Below are positions 1 through 8,613 of a DNA stretch of 64,000 nt, piece after piece (positions within the stretch are counted from its first letter, which is position 1; every line of letters begins with the position of its first letter). This DNA is from Cyclobacterium marinum DSM 745 (GTDB taxonomy: Bacteria; Bacteroidota; Bacteroidia; Cytophagales; Cyclobacteriaceae): assembly GCF_000222485.1 (NCBI RefSeq), contig NC_015914.1, forward strand, positions 4,136,001 to 4,200,000. The letters run 5' to 3'. The notes beneath the pieces are model-generated. The model saw nothing but the letters and a program-made list of their open reading frames with translations, was not told the origin of the DNA and made no database searches. The translations under genes were made by a program, and so were the position numbers.

Positions 1-297
1 CTGATGTACAGGATCACCTTCCATCTGACTGGCACCAAAACCGTGTACATAGAGAATACTGAAAGCGGTTTTTTCCTTTTTCTCAGGGTCAGCCCAGACT
101 ATCCTGGCTTCATTATTAGGTTTAAGGCCTTGCACAGTGTCTTCACCCTGCTGTATATAGGCTTCCAGTTCATTGAGATTTGATGGCACTTCAGGATAAG
201 TACCGGATAGGTCCTGAATGCTTTCTTTTGGTCCGAGCATATAAAAGATGACGATGAAGATGGCTGAACCCATCAGCCAGGGAAGGACTCTTTTCAT
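1..297 (-). CDS. Alpha/beta hydrolase, N-terminal part (cut by window edge)
   Basis: The minus strand is open from an ATG at 297 to the left edge, 99 codons, with no stop. The N-terminus has a short basic start and one hydrophobic segment (about residues 4-21), so the protein is probably membrane-anchored or exported. Near the edge the reading frame gives LYVHGFGAS, the HG oxyanion-hole motif that follows strand beta-3 of alpha/beta hydrolases. The nucleophile elbow and the rest of the domain lie outside the window, so substrate cannot be judged. It starts 4 bp after proC ends and probably shares its transcript. Confidence 0.7.
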   Translation of the reverse strand, partial: MKRVLPWLMGSAIFIVIFYMLGPKESIQDLSGTYPEVPSNLNELEAYIQQGEDTVQGLKPNNEARIVWADPEKKEKTAFSILYVHGFGASQMEGDPVHQ

Positions 298-301
298 GAT
301 T

Positions 302-1102
302 TTATTTTTTGATGTCTTCGTAAGAGGCAACTACCCCTCTTACCATGGCAGAACTGAAGCCATGGTGCTCCATTTCATTCAAGCCCTTGATGGTAGAGCC
401 TTTTGGCGTCGTTACCTTATCTATGGCTGCTTCAGGGTGAATCCCTTTCTGAATAATCAATTCGGCAGCACCTTTGACCGTCTGCGTCACAATTTTATTG
501 GCTGTTTTGGCATCGAATCCTATTTGGATTCCTCCTTGGGCCATGGCGCGCATAAAGCGCAAGACAAATGCAGTGCCGCAAGCCCCCAAAACAGTGGCTG
601 CTTCCATCAGGTGTTCTTCTATGGTGATGCTAATGCCTACACTATTGAAAATGGCTTTGATGGCCTCTTCTGTTTTTTGGTCAAAACCTTCCCCACAAAT
701 GCAGGTAATGGATTCTTTAATATCTGCTGCTATATTGGGCATAACCCTGAAAACAGTAGTGCCTGGTTCAAGTTCATTTTTGATGGCCTGCAAAGTAATA
801 CCAGCAGCCAAAGAGGCGATTACTTGCTTATCTTTCTTTAAAAATGGCTTAATCTCCTGTAGAATAGGCTGAATATTGTAAGGTTTAACACCTAAAATTA
901 CAAAGTCGGCATCTTTTACAGCTTCTTTATTATCAGCTAGTACTGTGACTCCTTGGGATTCCAGGTAAAACAAACTTTCCGGATGTCTTTTGGTTACGAT
1001 TAGCCTTTTTCCGTCAAATCCTTCTGTACTCAATAAGCCATTGGCTATAGAAAGCCCCAGGTTTCCGCAGCCTATGATGGCTATTTTAGTATTGTTGTCC
1101 AT
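302..1102 (-). CDS. proC: Pyrroline-5-carboxylate reductase
   Basis: 266 residues, the usual length for ProC, the cytoplasmic enzyme that reduces pyrroline-5-carboxylate to L-proline with NAD(P)H. The N-terminus carries the Rossmann motif IIGCGNLG (residues 9-16). The C-terminal dimerisation domain has the family signature as VTTPKGSTIKGL, close to the usual VTSPGGTT-AGL. It lies in a minus-strand run with a creatininase-like gene and an M1 peptidase upstream (70 bp) and a hydrolase 4 bp downstream. Peptide breakdown feeding amino-acid interconversion is a possible theme, but this is inference. Confidence 0.93.
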   Translation of the reverse strand: MDNNTKIAIIGCGNLGLSIANGLLSTEGFDGKRLIVTKRHPESLFYLESQGVTVLADNKEAVKDADFVILGVKPYNIQPILQEIKPFLKKDKQVIASLAAGITLQAIKNELEPGTTVFRVMPNIAADIKESITCICGEGFDQKTEEAIKAIFNSVGISITIEEHLMEAATVLGACGTAFVLRFMRAMAQGGIQIGFDAKTANKIVTQTVKGAAELIIQKGIHPEAAIDKVTTPKGSTIKGLNEMEHHGFSSAMVRGVVASYEDIKK

Positions 1103-1172
1103 TTATTTTAGTCCTTATTTAAAATCAAGCAATAAATTTACTCATAATTTATGAGATTTCGGGGATGACCAT

Positions 1173-2843
1173 TTATTTGATGGCTTGGATTTGTTGTGTG
1201 TAAATGTAAAAGTTTGGATCTACTTCAATTGCTACGTTTGCTGCTAATTTTTCAGTACTTTTCCAGCCCAGTTCAGGGTCAATCCAATACGTCTTTTCAC
1301 TTTGATTAATTTTAAGTGGCATGGCAAAATTGGCAATCGTGTTCTCCCACCGGTAATACAATTTGTTATCTTTCCAGTAATATTGAAAAATCGGTACCTT
1401 TTCCGTACGAAGGTATTGGTCAAAGAAAGCCTGAAGATCCAAGCCACTTTCCTCAGCCAAAAAGGTCTCTATTTCAACGGTAGTTACTGTTTGATGGTAA
1501 AAAACCTTGTTCATTTTCCTTAAAATGCCTCTCCATTTTTCATCATTGTCAATCCATTGCCGTAGCGTATGTAGGATATTGGCTCCCTTGAAATACATGT
1601 CCCCGGAACCTCGTTGATTTACACCATAATCCCCGATTATAGGCCCATCATTTCTGATAATTCTCCTTGCCCCTTGAAGGTATTCATTTCCTGCAAGGAC
1701 ACCATAGTGATAGTCTAGGAAAAGACTTTCTGAATAAGTGGTGAAACTTTCGTGAATCCACATGTCGGCAATGTCTTTATAGGTGATGTTATTGGCAAAC
1801 CACTCGTGTCCTGCTTCGTGAATGATGATATAATCAAAGGTAAGTCCCCAGCCTGTTTCACTAAAATCCTTGCCCTTGTAGCCATTGGAATAGCCATTGC
1901 CATAGGTGACAGCCGACTGGTGTTCCATGCCAAGGTAGGGTACTTCGATCAACTTAAAACCATCCTCATAAAAAGGGTAGGGGCCAAACCAATGTTCGAA
2001 GGCCCGCATTAATCGAGGCACATCCCTGAATTGCACTTTGGCTTTTTCTAGGTTTTCCTTGAGTACATAATAATCCAGGCTTAATGGCCCTTTTTCTCCC
2101 TGATACATTTCAGAAAAATGTACATAATCTGCAATGCTTAAGTTTACGCCGTAGTTAGCTATTGGATTGCTAACAAACCAATGGTAAGTACTTTTACCGT
2201 CATTGTGTTTTTCAATTTCACGGAGCCTGCCATTGGATACGTTCATAAGCGGATCAGGTACTTTTACACTGATCAACATGCTGTCAGGTTCATCGTACAT
2301 ATGGTCCTTACATGGCCACCAAAGGCTTGCTCCATCCCCTTGGTTGGAATTGGCGATAAAAGGTTTTCCTTTTTTGTCTTCTTCCCAAGTCAGACCACCT
2401 TCCCAAGGGGGATTAGGACTAATCCTTGGGGACCCACTGTAGGCAACTTCCAGAAAATGTAAATCTCCTACTTCTTGATGCGTTTCAAAGGTGACAAAAT
2501 AGGCGTTTCCTTCTTTTTTAAAATCTAGCTCTTTTCCATTTTGGAAAAACCCCTGAATTTTCATTGGCTGCTGCAAGTCAATTTGCATGACCTTCCCGGG
2601 CTTCACTACTTTATAGTAAATGGTATTGCTTCCTTCAATGGACTTTTGCTTGGGCTTGACCTCGATATCGAGGTGGTAATAAACCAAATCCCACCATTCC
2701 CTTTCCGGAGTAATACTTCCCCGCAAACTATCCTGCCTAGAGTAAGTTTGTTTTGTATGTTGTGCCATGCCTGAGGTTATGAACAGCATGGTTAAAAAAA
2801 GCAGGCCTAGGCCATAGGTTATTGTTCGCAAAGGTTTTTTCAT
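1173..2843 (-). CDS. M1 family metallopeptidase (exported)
   Basis: 556 residues with a signal peptide (about 1-27, ending GMAQ). The gluzincin zinc site is intact: HEAGH at 342-346 and the third ligand Glu365 in WIHESF, the HExxH-x18-E spacing of M1 aminopeptidases. The exopeptidase motif usually written GAMEN is GMEHQ at 305-309, so the amino-terminus-binding Glu is kept but the following Asn is His. It is shorter than the 850-residue PepN type and lacks the long C-terminal helical domain, as in the short periplasmic Bacteroidota M1 enzymes. It probably trims peptides in the periplasm. The gene follows the creatininase-like gene by 14 bp, so the two are likely cotranscribed. Confidence 0.9.
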   Translation of the reverse strand: MKKPLRTITYGLGLLFLTMLFITSGMAQHTKQTYSRQDSLRGSITPEREWWDLVYYHLDIEVKPKQKSIEGSNTIYYKVVKPGKVMQIDLQQPMKIQGFFQNGKELDFKKEGNAYFVTFETHQEVGDLHFLEVAYSGSPRISPNPPWEGGLTWEEDKKGKPFIANSNQGDGASLWWPCKDHMYDEPDSMLISVKVPDPLMNVSNGRLREIEKHNDGKSTYHWFVSNPIANYGVNLSIADYVHFSEMYQGEKGPLSLDYYVLKENLEKAKVQFRDVPRLMRAFEHWFGPYPFYEDGFKLIEVPYLGMEHQSAVTYGNGYSNGYKGKDFSETGWGLTFDYIIIHEAGHEWFANNITYKDIADMWIHESFTTYSESLFLDYHYGVLAGNEYLQGARRIIRNDGPIIGDYGVNQRGSGDMYFKGANILHTLRQWIDNDEKWRGILRKMNKVFYHQTVTTVEIETFLAEESGLDLQAFFDQYLRTEKVPIFQYYWKDNKLYYRWENTIANFAMPLKINQSEKTYWIDPELGWKSTEKLAANVAIEVDPNFYIYTQQIQAIK

Positions 2844-2857
2844 TAATTGTTACGGGT

Positions 2858-3619
2858 TTACTCGTACCTGTCATTGATGTCCAACTTGGCCAGGTCAATC
2901 ATTAATTCGGCAATTTTTTCACTTGTATCTTTAAGGAAACGTGCTCCTTTTTCCGCTGTACTTGCTTTAGGGTTTCCAATTCCGGTATCTTCGGTGACCA
3001 TAGACCATTTTCTCTCTGCCCATGCCCAGCCTTCTCGAATGGCTTTTACTTTTGATTGCTTGTCTTTTCCCTCACCGGCTTCTTCGAGAGGCAAAACCAA
3101 ATGACTATGCAAATGCATGATCAGGCTGGTTTCCATTTCGTCTGCATGGTCTCCCATATGTTCAAAATACTTGGGTTTGTCCATGGCCTGAAACCAGTTG
3201 CAGGTACTGAAAAACATGTCTGGAAATAGCAGGCCTATTTCTCTTAGTATGGTTTTGAAGTCATTGCCTCCGTGGCTGTTTAGTATAAGCAGTTTTGGTA
3301 TTCCTTGTCTATGTAAAACCGTTACAAGGTCTTTTAATATGGCCAGCTGGGTGCTGGGATTTAGGTTCATGTCCAGATAGATGTCGGATTGCCCGGTATT
3401 AACTCCAAATGGGATAGTAGGCAATATCATCACTTTGGCACCGGCTTCCCATGCAATCTTGCCGGCAGCAGCTCCAAACGCATCAGCTTCATAGACATCA
3501 GTACCATAAGGGAGGTGATAATTATGGGCTTCTGTGGCCCCCCAAGGCAATACCGCCAGCTCAATTTTTTCTTTTTTTAGTGCTTTCCAGTTTGTTTCAG
3601 CTAGGATATAAGGTCTCAT
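2858..3619 (-). CDS. Creatininase family protein
   Basis: 253 residues, cytoplasmic, full family length. The metal-site pattern is visible: E30 and H32/H35 followed by D41 in the stretch WGATEAHNYHLPYGTD, H116 in NSHGGND, and E161 in HADEMET. The family hydrolyses cyclic or linear amide bonds in creatinine, formamidopyrimidines and related compounds, and many members outside the creatinine pathway have unknown substrates. There is no creatinase or sarcosine oxidase nearby, so a true creatininase role is not supported. It is the first gene of the minus-strand run that continues into the M1 peptidase. Confidence 0.85.
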   Translation of the reverse strand: MRPYILAETNWKALKKEKIELAVLPWGATEAHNYHLPYGTDVYEADAFGAAAGKIAWEAGAKVMILPTIPFGVNTGQSDIYLDMNLNPSTQLAILKDLVTVLHRQGIPKLLILNSHGGNDFKTILREIGLLFPDMFFSTCNWFQAMDKPKYFEHMGDHADEMETSLIMHLHSHLVLPLEEAGEGKDKQSKVKAIREGWAWAERKWSMVTEDTGIGNPKASTAEKGARFLKDTSEKIAELMIDLAKLDINDRYE

Positions 3620-3775
3620 TGATAAAAGGTTTTTGATGAGGCATATTTTCTAAAAATGTAAATAAACCATAAATTTTTAGAATTCCCATCCTTAAAATTC
3701 CTTACTTCCCTTTATATTGCAAGAATTAAATGAAGGGTTGAAAATTAACAATAGAATAAAATAAACCATTTTATC

Positions 3776-4627
3776 ATGTCACAATTAAAAAATAAAAGAA
3801 GAGACTTTGTCAAAAAAAGCATCTTGGGAACAGTGGGAGGTGTCGTATTAGCCGGATCTAATTTAAAAGCAGCACCTGCCACATTAGCCAAGCCATCAGA
3901 CCTTAAATTGGCATTTGCGGGTTATACTTTTAAAAATTTCGATCTTGATGAAACCATAAAAATGATACAAAAAGTAGATGTAAACTACCTTTGTATTAAG
4001 GATTTTCATTTGCCGTTGGAAAGTACAGATGCAGAAATTGCTGCTTTTCACAAGAAATTGGCGGATGCAAACATTAAAGGTTATGCGGTAGGCCCCATCT
4101 ATTCAAAAACTCAGGAGGCTTTAGATAAAGCTTTTGACTATGCCAAAAGGGTTGGAGTAGATATGATTGTAGGCATTCCAAGAATTGAAGACTTAGCCTA
4201 TTTGGATAGTAAAGTAAAAGAATACAATATTAGGTTTGCCATCCATAACCATGGCCCTGAAGATAAATTGTATCCAAATGCTACCGTTATCATGGGGCAT
4301 ATCAAGGATTTTGATGAGCGTATTGGTATGTGCTTTGATATCGGACATAATATGCGTGATGGTCATGATCCTGTTGCAGACATTAAGAAATACAAAAGCC
4401 GCATCTTTGATTTACACCTGAAAAATGTATCTAAAGCAGAAGCTGATGGCAAAACAGTTGAGCTTGGAAGAGGTGTTATTGATATTCCTGCAGTGGTGAA
4501 AATGCTTGCCAAAACCAATTATACAGGTCACTTGGCCATGGAATATGAAAAAGACATGGAAGCACCTATGGCAGGTATTGCAGAATCTGTAGGGTATTAC
4601 CAAGGAATTGTGGATACCTTAGGTTAA
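3776..4627 (+). CDS. Sugar phosphate isomerase/epimerase-like TIM barrel, Tat-exported
   Basis: 283 residues. The N-terminus has a twin-arginine signal (KRRDFVKK, residues 7-14, then a hydrophobic stretch ending near residue 33), so the protein is probably exported folded. The rest matches the xylose-isomerase-like TIM barrel family (AP_endonuc_2). Likely metal and substrate residues are H157 and H159 in AIHNHG, D188 and H191 in CFDIGH, H214 in DLHLK, and E256 in AMEYEKD. Exported members in Bacteroidota often accompany Gfo/Idh/MocA oxidoreductases and DUF1080 proteins in oxidised-sugar metabolism; such genes occur elsewhere in this window but not next door. Its substrate is unknown. Confidence 0.85.
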   Translation: MSQLKNKRRDFVKKSILGTVGGVVLAGSNLKAAPATLAKPSDLKLAFAGYTFKNFDLDETIKMIQKVDVNYLCIKDFHLPLESTDAEIAAFHKKLADANIKGYAVGPIYSKTQEALDKAFDYAKRVGVDMIVGIPRIEDLAYLDSKVKEYNIRFAIHNHGPEDKLYPNATVIMGHIKDFDERIGMCFDIGHNMRDGHDPVADIKKYKSRIFDLHLKNVSKAEADGKTVELGRGVIDIPAVVKMLAKTNYTGHLAMEYEKDMEAPMAGIAESVGYYQGIVDTLG

Positions 4628-4648
4628 AAATCTATAAAACGATATACT

Positions 4649-4684
4649 AAATAGCTCACATAATGTGAGCTATTTGTTTTTTTC
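4649..4684 (+). terminator. Intrinsic terminator after the TIM-barrel gene
   Basis: A perfect 12-bp inverted repeat (4649-4660 with 4664-4675, loop TAA) is followed on the plus strand by a run of eight T. The right arm overlaps the last codons of the convergent amidohydrolase gene, so it mainly serves the plus-strand gene. Confidence 0.85.
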
Positions 4685-6040
4685 GTCGATTTGCTTGAGT
4701 TTCTCTTTGATCGTTTCCTCACTTATCCACTGACCTCTTGCCATTACCCCCAAAGGATTTTTTAAGTGGTTTAAATCTTCTAAAGGATTTGCTTTAAGTA
4801 AAATCAGATCGGCTTCCATTCCTTCTTCAATGGCTCCAAAATTACCATCAAAATATTGTGCAGGATTTAAGGTGCCGATTTGCAATATTTCTAAAGGTCT
4901 TAACCCCGCTGCTAGCATTCCCTTTATTTCATGATGGATAGAAAATCCCGGAACATTAAAAACTTGAGGAGCGTCAGAACCCAATAATAAACCCTGTCCA
5001 TCTTCATGTAAGGCTTTGATCAATTGATACCGAATTTGGTTGAACTGTTTCCATTTTGTCTCATTAAAATTATCTCCGGCAGTCAGATTTTTTTTGCTTT
5101 TTACCCAGTTTTCTCTGGTCTTTGGACTCATGTATTGCATTTCTTCTTGGTCCACCAATATCTCAGCAGGAATAGGAGAAAACCAACGCTCAAAAAGAGA
5201 TTGAGTGGGAACCACCCATACCTTATTTTTTTTGCTTAGCTCAACCAATTCCGGAATGGTATTTGGGTTGGCCAATTCCGTGAAATTAAAACCAAAGAAA
5301 CCATTCTCGGTAGGGTTTACACCAGCTTCTTTCGGAACCAATCCTTCAATAAAACCATCTACGTGGTCTATGGTCTGGTAGCCATTTTTTAAGGCGTGCC
5401 TGATGCCTACCAAATTTGAGACATGCCCGGCAAATGGGATCCCGTATTTATTTGCTGCAGCCACGAGGCTGTCAAAAACATGCTTTCTGATACCCGGGTG
5501 GAGTTTTAGAAAATCGTAACCTGCTTCTGCATAATTTTTTACTTTTTCCTGCGCTTCCTCAGGAGTGGTTACTGTATTTCCATTCAAAGAGGGGCTGGAA
5601 GTAAAGATTCTAGGAGACAATATTTCCTGGTTTGCAGCTTTTTCTCTTAAGGGTAAGTGAACTTCATTTCCCAACATTCCCCGAATGGTGGTTATACCAT
5701 TGGATAAGTACAAAAATAGGGTTTCTTGAACCAGAGGATCGTCCCAAGCTTTGTCCGGAATATGGGCGTGCATTTCTGCTAAGCCCGGAAGCAAATAATT
5801 TCCCTTTCCATCAATTACTTTGGCCTTGGCAAAATCAATGTCTTCCTCCAAAGAAAGAATCTGCTCAATTATATTTTCTTTTACGATGACATGTGCAGGA
5901 GAAATAGCCCCTGATCTGACATCTACAATGTTGACTTCCGCAAAAACAGTCTGATCAGCCGTAAGAGCCCGGCTGCCTTTTTTAGCATTACATGAAACGA
6001 TGCTTGCAAGCAATAACAGGTAAAGGAATTGATTTTTCAT
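4670..6040 (-). CDS. Amidohydrolase family lipoprotein
   Basis: 456 residues with a lipoprotein signal (cleavage before C17, VSC). The metal-dependent amidohydrolase fold is shown by GLAEMHAH (metal ligands H91 and H93), a Lys in FLKLHPG, His residues in AGHVSN and IDHVDG, and the late Asp in LLLGSDAP. The overall pattern resembles the imidazolonepropionase/prolidase-like subtype, whose exported members often cleave dipeptides or lactams. Substrate cannot be assigned. It lies 43 bp downstream of the quinone oxidoreductase gene and may belong to that operon. Confidence 0.87.
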   Translation of the reverse strand: MKNQFLYLLLLASIVSCNAKKGSRALTADQTVFAEVNIVDVRSGAISPAHVIVKENIIEQILSLEEDIDFAKAKVIDGKGNYLLPGLAEMHAHIPDKAWDDPLVQETLFLYLSNGITTIRGMLGNEVHLPLREKAANQEILSPRIFTSSPSLNGNTVTTPEEAQEKVKNYAEAGYDFLKLHPGIRKHVFDSLVAAANKYGIPFAGHVSNLVGIRHALKNGYQTIDHVDGFIEGLVPKEAGVNPTENGFFGFNFTELANPNTIPELVELSKKNKVWVVPTQSLFERWFSPIPAEILVDQEEMQYMSPKTRENWVKSKKNLTAGDNFNETKWKQFNQIRYQLIKALHEDGQGLLLGSDAPQVFNVPGFSIHHEIKGMLAAGLRPLEILQIGTLNPAQYFDGNFGAIEEGMEADLILLKANPLEDLNHLKNPLGVMARGQWISEETIKEKLKQIDEKNK

Positions 6041-6083
6041 GACAGCTTCGGTTTCAAGTGAATGAATAGTTAACAGGCGCTAT

Positions 6084-7061
6084 TTATACCAACAGTAATA
6101 TTTTACCGATATGGTTAGAACTCTCTAATAACTTATGTGCTTCAGCAGCAGCTTCCATAGGGAATGCTGTATGGATCACAGGTTTTATTTTATCAGGAAA
6201 CAATGGCCAAATTTTCTCCATCAAGTTAGTAGCAATATGACCTTTGTAGCCCTTGGATTGAGGCCTTAAAGTAGACCCGGTTATTACAAGCTGATGACTC
6301 ATTATTCGAAGTAGGTCGACCTCTCCCATTCTATTTTCCATAGCATTTATCATGATCAATCTTCCTTTTCTATTCAATAGGCGAAGGTTTTTTATGGTAT
6401 AAGAACCACCTACCATATCCAAGACAATGTCAACTTTTTTGTTTCCCAAGTGTTTTTCAACTTCAACTTCAAAATCTTGCTCCTTGTAATTGATAGCAAG
6501 ACTTGCTCCCAAATCTAAGCAGGTTTCACATTTTTCTTCAGAACCCGCTGTAACAATCACCTGGCCACCCATGGCTTTCACCATTTGTATGGCTGCAACC
6601 CCAATCCCGCTACTACCACCATGTACAAGTACAATTTCATCCTTTTTAAAATTGCCAATTTGAAAAACATTGTTCCACACTGTGAAAAAGGTCTCTGGTA
6701 GGGAAGCAGCTTCTTCTAGACTCAGGCCCTCCGGAATCGTTAAACATTGTTCTTGTGGAACTGCTACATACTCGGCATAACCTCCCCCTGCCAATAAAGC
6801 ACAAACTTTATCTCCGATCTCCCAGGTTTTAACGTTTTCGCCTAAGTCGGCTACCCATCCCGATACTTCCAAGCCCGGAATATCCTTAGGGACTCCTTCA
6901 GGGGCCGGGTATTTACCTTCTCTTTGAGCTACATCAGGTCTATTTATTCCAATTGCACGTACTTTGATTAAAATTTCATCTCTTCCGATTTGGGGTTTAC
7001 TTTCTTCTTTAATTTTTAAAACTTCCGGAAGGCCCGGTTGTGTAATCACTACTGCTTTCAT
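6084..7061 (-). CDS. NAD(P)H:quinone oxidoreductase, zinc-independent MDR family
   Basis: 325 residues, full length for the quinone reductase/PIG3 branch of the medium-chain dehydrogenase superfamily. The N-terminal GroES-like domain (about 1-120) has no cluster of catalytic zinc ligands. The cofactor motif is VHGGSSGIGVAAIQ, followed by a substituted Rossmann domain. It probably reduces quinones or enones with NADPH in the cytoplasm. It starts 3 bp after the universal stress protein gene stops, so the two are almost certainly cotranscribed and may form a small stress-response unit. Confidence 0.9.
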   Translation of the reverse strand: MKAVVITQPGLPEVLKIKEESKPQIGRDEILIKVRAIGINRPDVAQREGKYPAPEGVPKDIPGLEVSGWVADLGENVKTWEIGDKVCALLAGGGYAEYVAVPQEQCLTIPEGLSLEEAASLPETFFTVWNNVFQIGNFKKDEIVLVHGGSSGIGVAAIQMVKAMGGQVIVTAGSEEKCETCLDLGASLAINYKEQDFEVEVEKHLGNKKVDIVLDMVGGSYTIKNLRLLNRKGRLIMINAMENRMGEVDLLRIMSHQLVITGSTLRPQSKGYKGHIATNLMEKIWPLFPDKIKPVIHTAFPMEAAAEAHKLLESSNHIGKILLLV

Positions 7062-7064
7062 ATG

Positions 7065-7865
7065 TTATTTGATGACCAATAGAGGAATATGAGTATGATA
7101 GACCATTTTCACACTATGGCTATGTTTGAAAATAAAATCTAAAAAACCGCGGTCTTTTGAAAACATGACAAGTAAACTATCTGATTTGTTTTTTACATAA
7201 TTTTCTAGCCCCTTGTCTGTATTGATTTCCTGAAGCATCTCGAAGCTAAAATCGCAGTCAGGAAAATTTTCATTCAAGTAGGATTCAAGTCCTTTGAAAA
7301 TGATTTTTTTGCTGAAATTGGGTTTGTTTTCTATATGAATAATTTCATAGGGTAGATTCCAAGTTTCAGTGAGTTTAATCAATTTCCTGAAAATGCCTTC
7401 TTTATCATGTTGAAGATCTACAGCAACTTTAATTTTCTCAATGCTTTCAAATGAAGACCCAAAGGGTACTGCAATGACAGGAATGCTACTTTCCTTGATA
7501 ACCTTAGCGGTATTGGATCCAATAAGATTTTTTTTAATACCACTTGCCCCTTGGGTACCCATGATGATAAGGTCATAGTCATCATTATTGGCTGTGGAAA
7601 ATATGGCATTGGCCACGGTGCCTTGAATAATCTTAAAATCTATTTCTACATCTCTACCTACTTTGCTAATTATTTTATTTAATTCAGCTTTGGCATTGTT
7701 CTCTATGGTTTGTGCCATTCTTACAGCTTCAGCAGCAAAATCATATACTGCAAAATAGGAGAAAATCAATGTTATGGTTGCACATTGCTGCTGAGCATAG
7801 GACACTGCAAAATTTAGTGCTTGATCAGCATTGTCAGATAGGTCAGTTGGAACAAGGATCTTCAT
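7065..7865 (-). CDS. Universal stress protein, tandem UspA domains
   Basis: 266 residues made of two UspA-type domains (about 1-140 and 145-266). The first domain carries the ATP-binding-type signature: IIMGTQGASG followed by GSNTAKVI. The second domain lacks a clear G-x2-G-x9-G(S/T) motif and may be regulatory. The two-domain form is common in Bacteroidota. The gene is divergent from the thioesterase across about 100 bp and precedes the quinone oxidoreductase with a 3-bp gap. Confidence 0.9.
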   Translation of the reverse strand: MKILVPTDLSDNADQALNFAVSYAQQQCATITLIFSYFAVYDFAAEAVRMAQTIENNAKAELNKIISKVGRDVEIDFKIIQGTVANAIFSTANNDDYDLIIMGTQGASGIKKNLIGSNTAKVIKESSIPVIAVPFGSSFESIEKIKVAVDLQHDKEGIFRKLIKLTETWNLPYEIIHIENKPNFSKKIIFKGLESYLNENFPDCDFSFEMLQEINTDKGLENYVKNKSDSLLVMFSKDRGFLDFIFKHSHSVKMVYHTHIPLLVIK

Positions 7866-7911
7866 ATTTGGCCTTTTAGTTTCTTTAAATTAATGAATAT
7901 TTATCTAAATT

Positions 7912-7939
7912 ACACAATGATTTAAATCATATATCTTTG
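7912..7939 (+). promoter_or_regulatory. Candidate Bacteroidota-type promoter for the thioesterase
   Basis: TATCTTTG (7932-7939) matches the TAnnTTTG -7 consensus, with a TTA near 7910-7912 about 19 bp upstream in place of TTG. The start codon follows 28 bp later. This is a consensus match only. Confidence 0.45.
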
Positions 7940-7967
7940 ATGATAATATGGATCAAACTTAAAAATT

Positions 7968-8483
7968 ATGTTCGAATATAATAAAGACAAGCACTATCCT
8001 AAAGAGACGGAAAGTAGGGTAGTGATCAGGTTTCAGGATTGTGATCCATTGCAACACCTCAATAATGCCAAGTATTTCGATTATTTTTTTAATGCTAGGG
8101 AAGATCAGGTGCCGAAATTATATGGGGTGGAAATGATGGATTTTATTCGTAAATACCAGGCCGCCTGGGTCGTATACAATCACAGTATTTCCTATGTAAG
8201 ACCAGCTAGAGTTGGAGAATGGGTGAGAATCATGAGCAGAGTGATTTGGCACGATCACCATTCAGTGATTGTGGAATATTACATGACAGATGATAATAAG
8301 GAAGAATTGAAAACATTGATGTGGACCACCATGCGTTATGTGGATATGAAACATGGGAAGTCTAAAGATCATGAAGGAGCGGTCAAAGATTTCTTATTAG
8401 CTACCACAGATGAGGTGAACATGACTGAAACCACACTCCAATCAAGGATTAAAGCGATTAAAGCAAGCCTCTTAAAAGCTTGA
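7968..8483 (+). CDS. Acyl-CoA thioesterase, hotdog fold (YbgC/4HBT type)
   Basis: 171 residues. The 4HBT pattern is clear: RFQDCDPLQHLNNAKYFDY contains the catalytic Asp and the His-Asn of the active-site helix, followed by the strand NHSISYVRPARVGE. The family hydrolyses acyl-CoA thioesters in the cytoplasm; chain-length preference cannot be read from the sequence. It is a single-gene unit between a promoter candidate and a strong terminator. Confidence 0.88.
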   Translation: MFEYNKDKHYPKETESRVVIRFQDCDPLQHLNNAKYFDYFFNAREDQVPKLYGVEMMDFIRKYQAAWVVYNHSISYVRPARVGEWVRIMSRVIWHDHHSVIVEYYMTDDNKEELKTLMWTTMRYVDMKHGKSKDHEGAVKDFLLATTDEVNMTETTLQSRIKAIKASLLKA

Positions 8484-8491
8484 TTAGGAAA

Positions 8492-8557
8492 ACGATTTTG
8501 CTCGGTGTTGCAGTATAAATTAATAGATGTCAATACCGTCAAAATCGTATTTTTTTA
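8492..8557 (+). terminator. Two-tier hairpin terminator after the thioesterase
   Basis: An outer 9-bp stem (8492-8500 with 8540-8548) encloses an inner 8-bp stem with one mismatch (8503-8510 with 8531-8538). It is followed by a run of seven T. Confidence 0.8.
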
Positions 8558-8613
8558 ATTTTAGGCAAAAAAGATATTACCTTCCTAGCACAAACAAATT
8601 GATAGCTTTTGAA

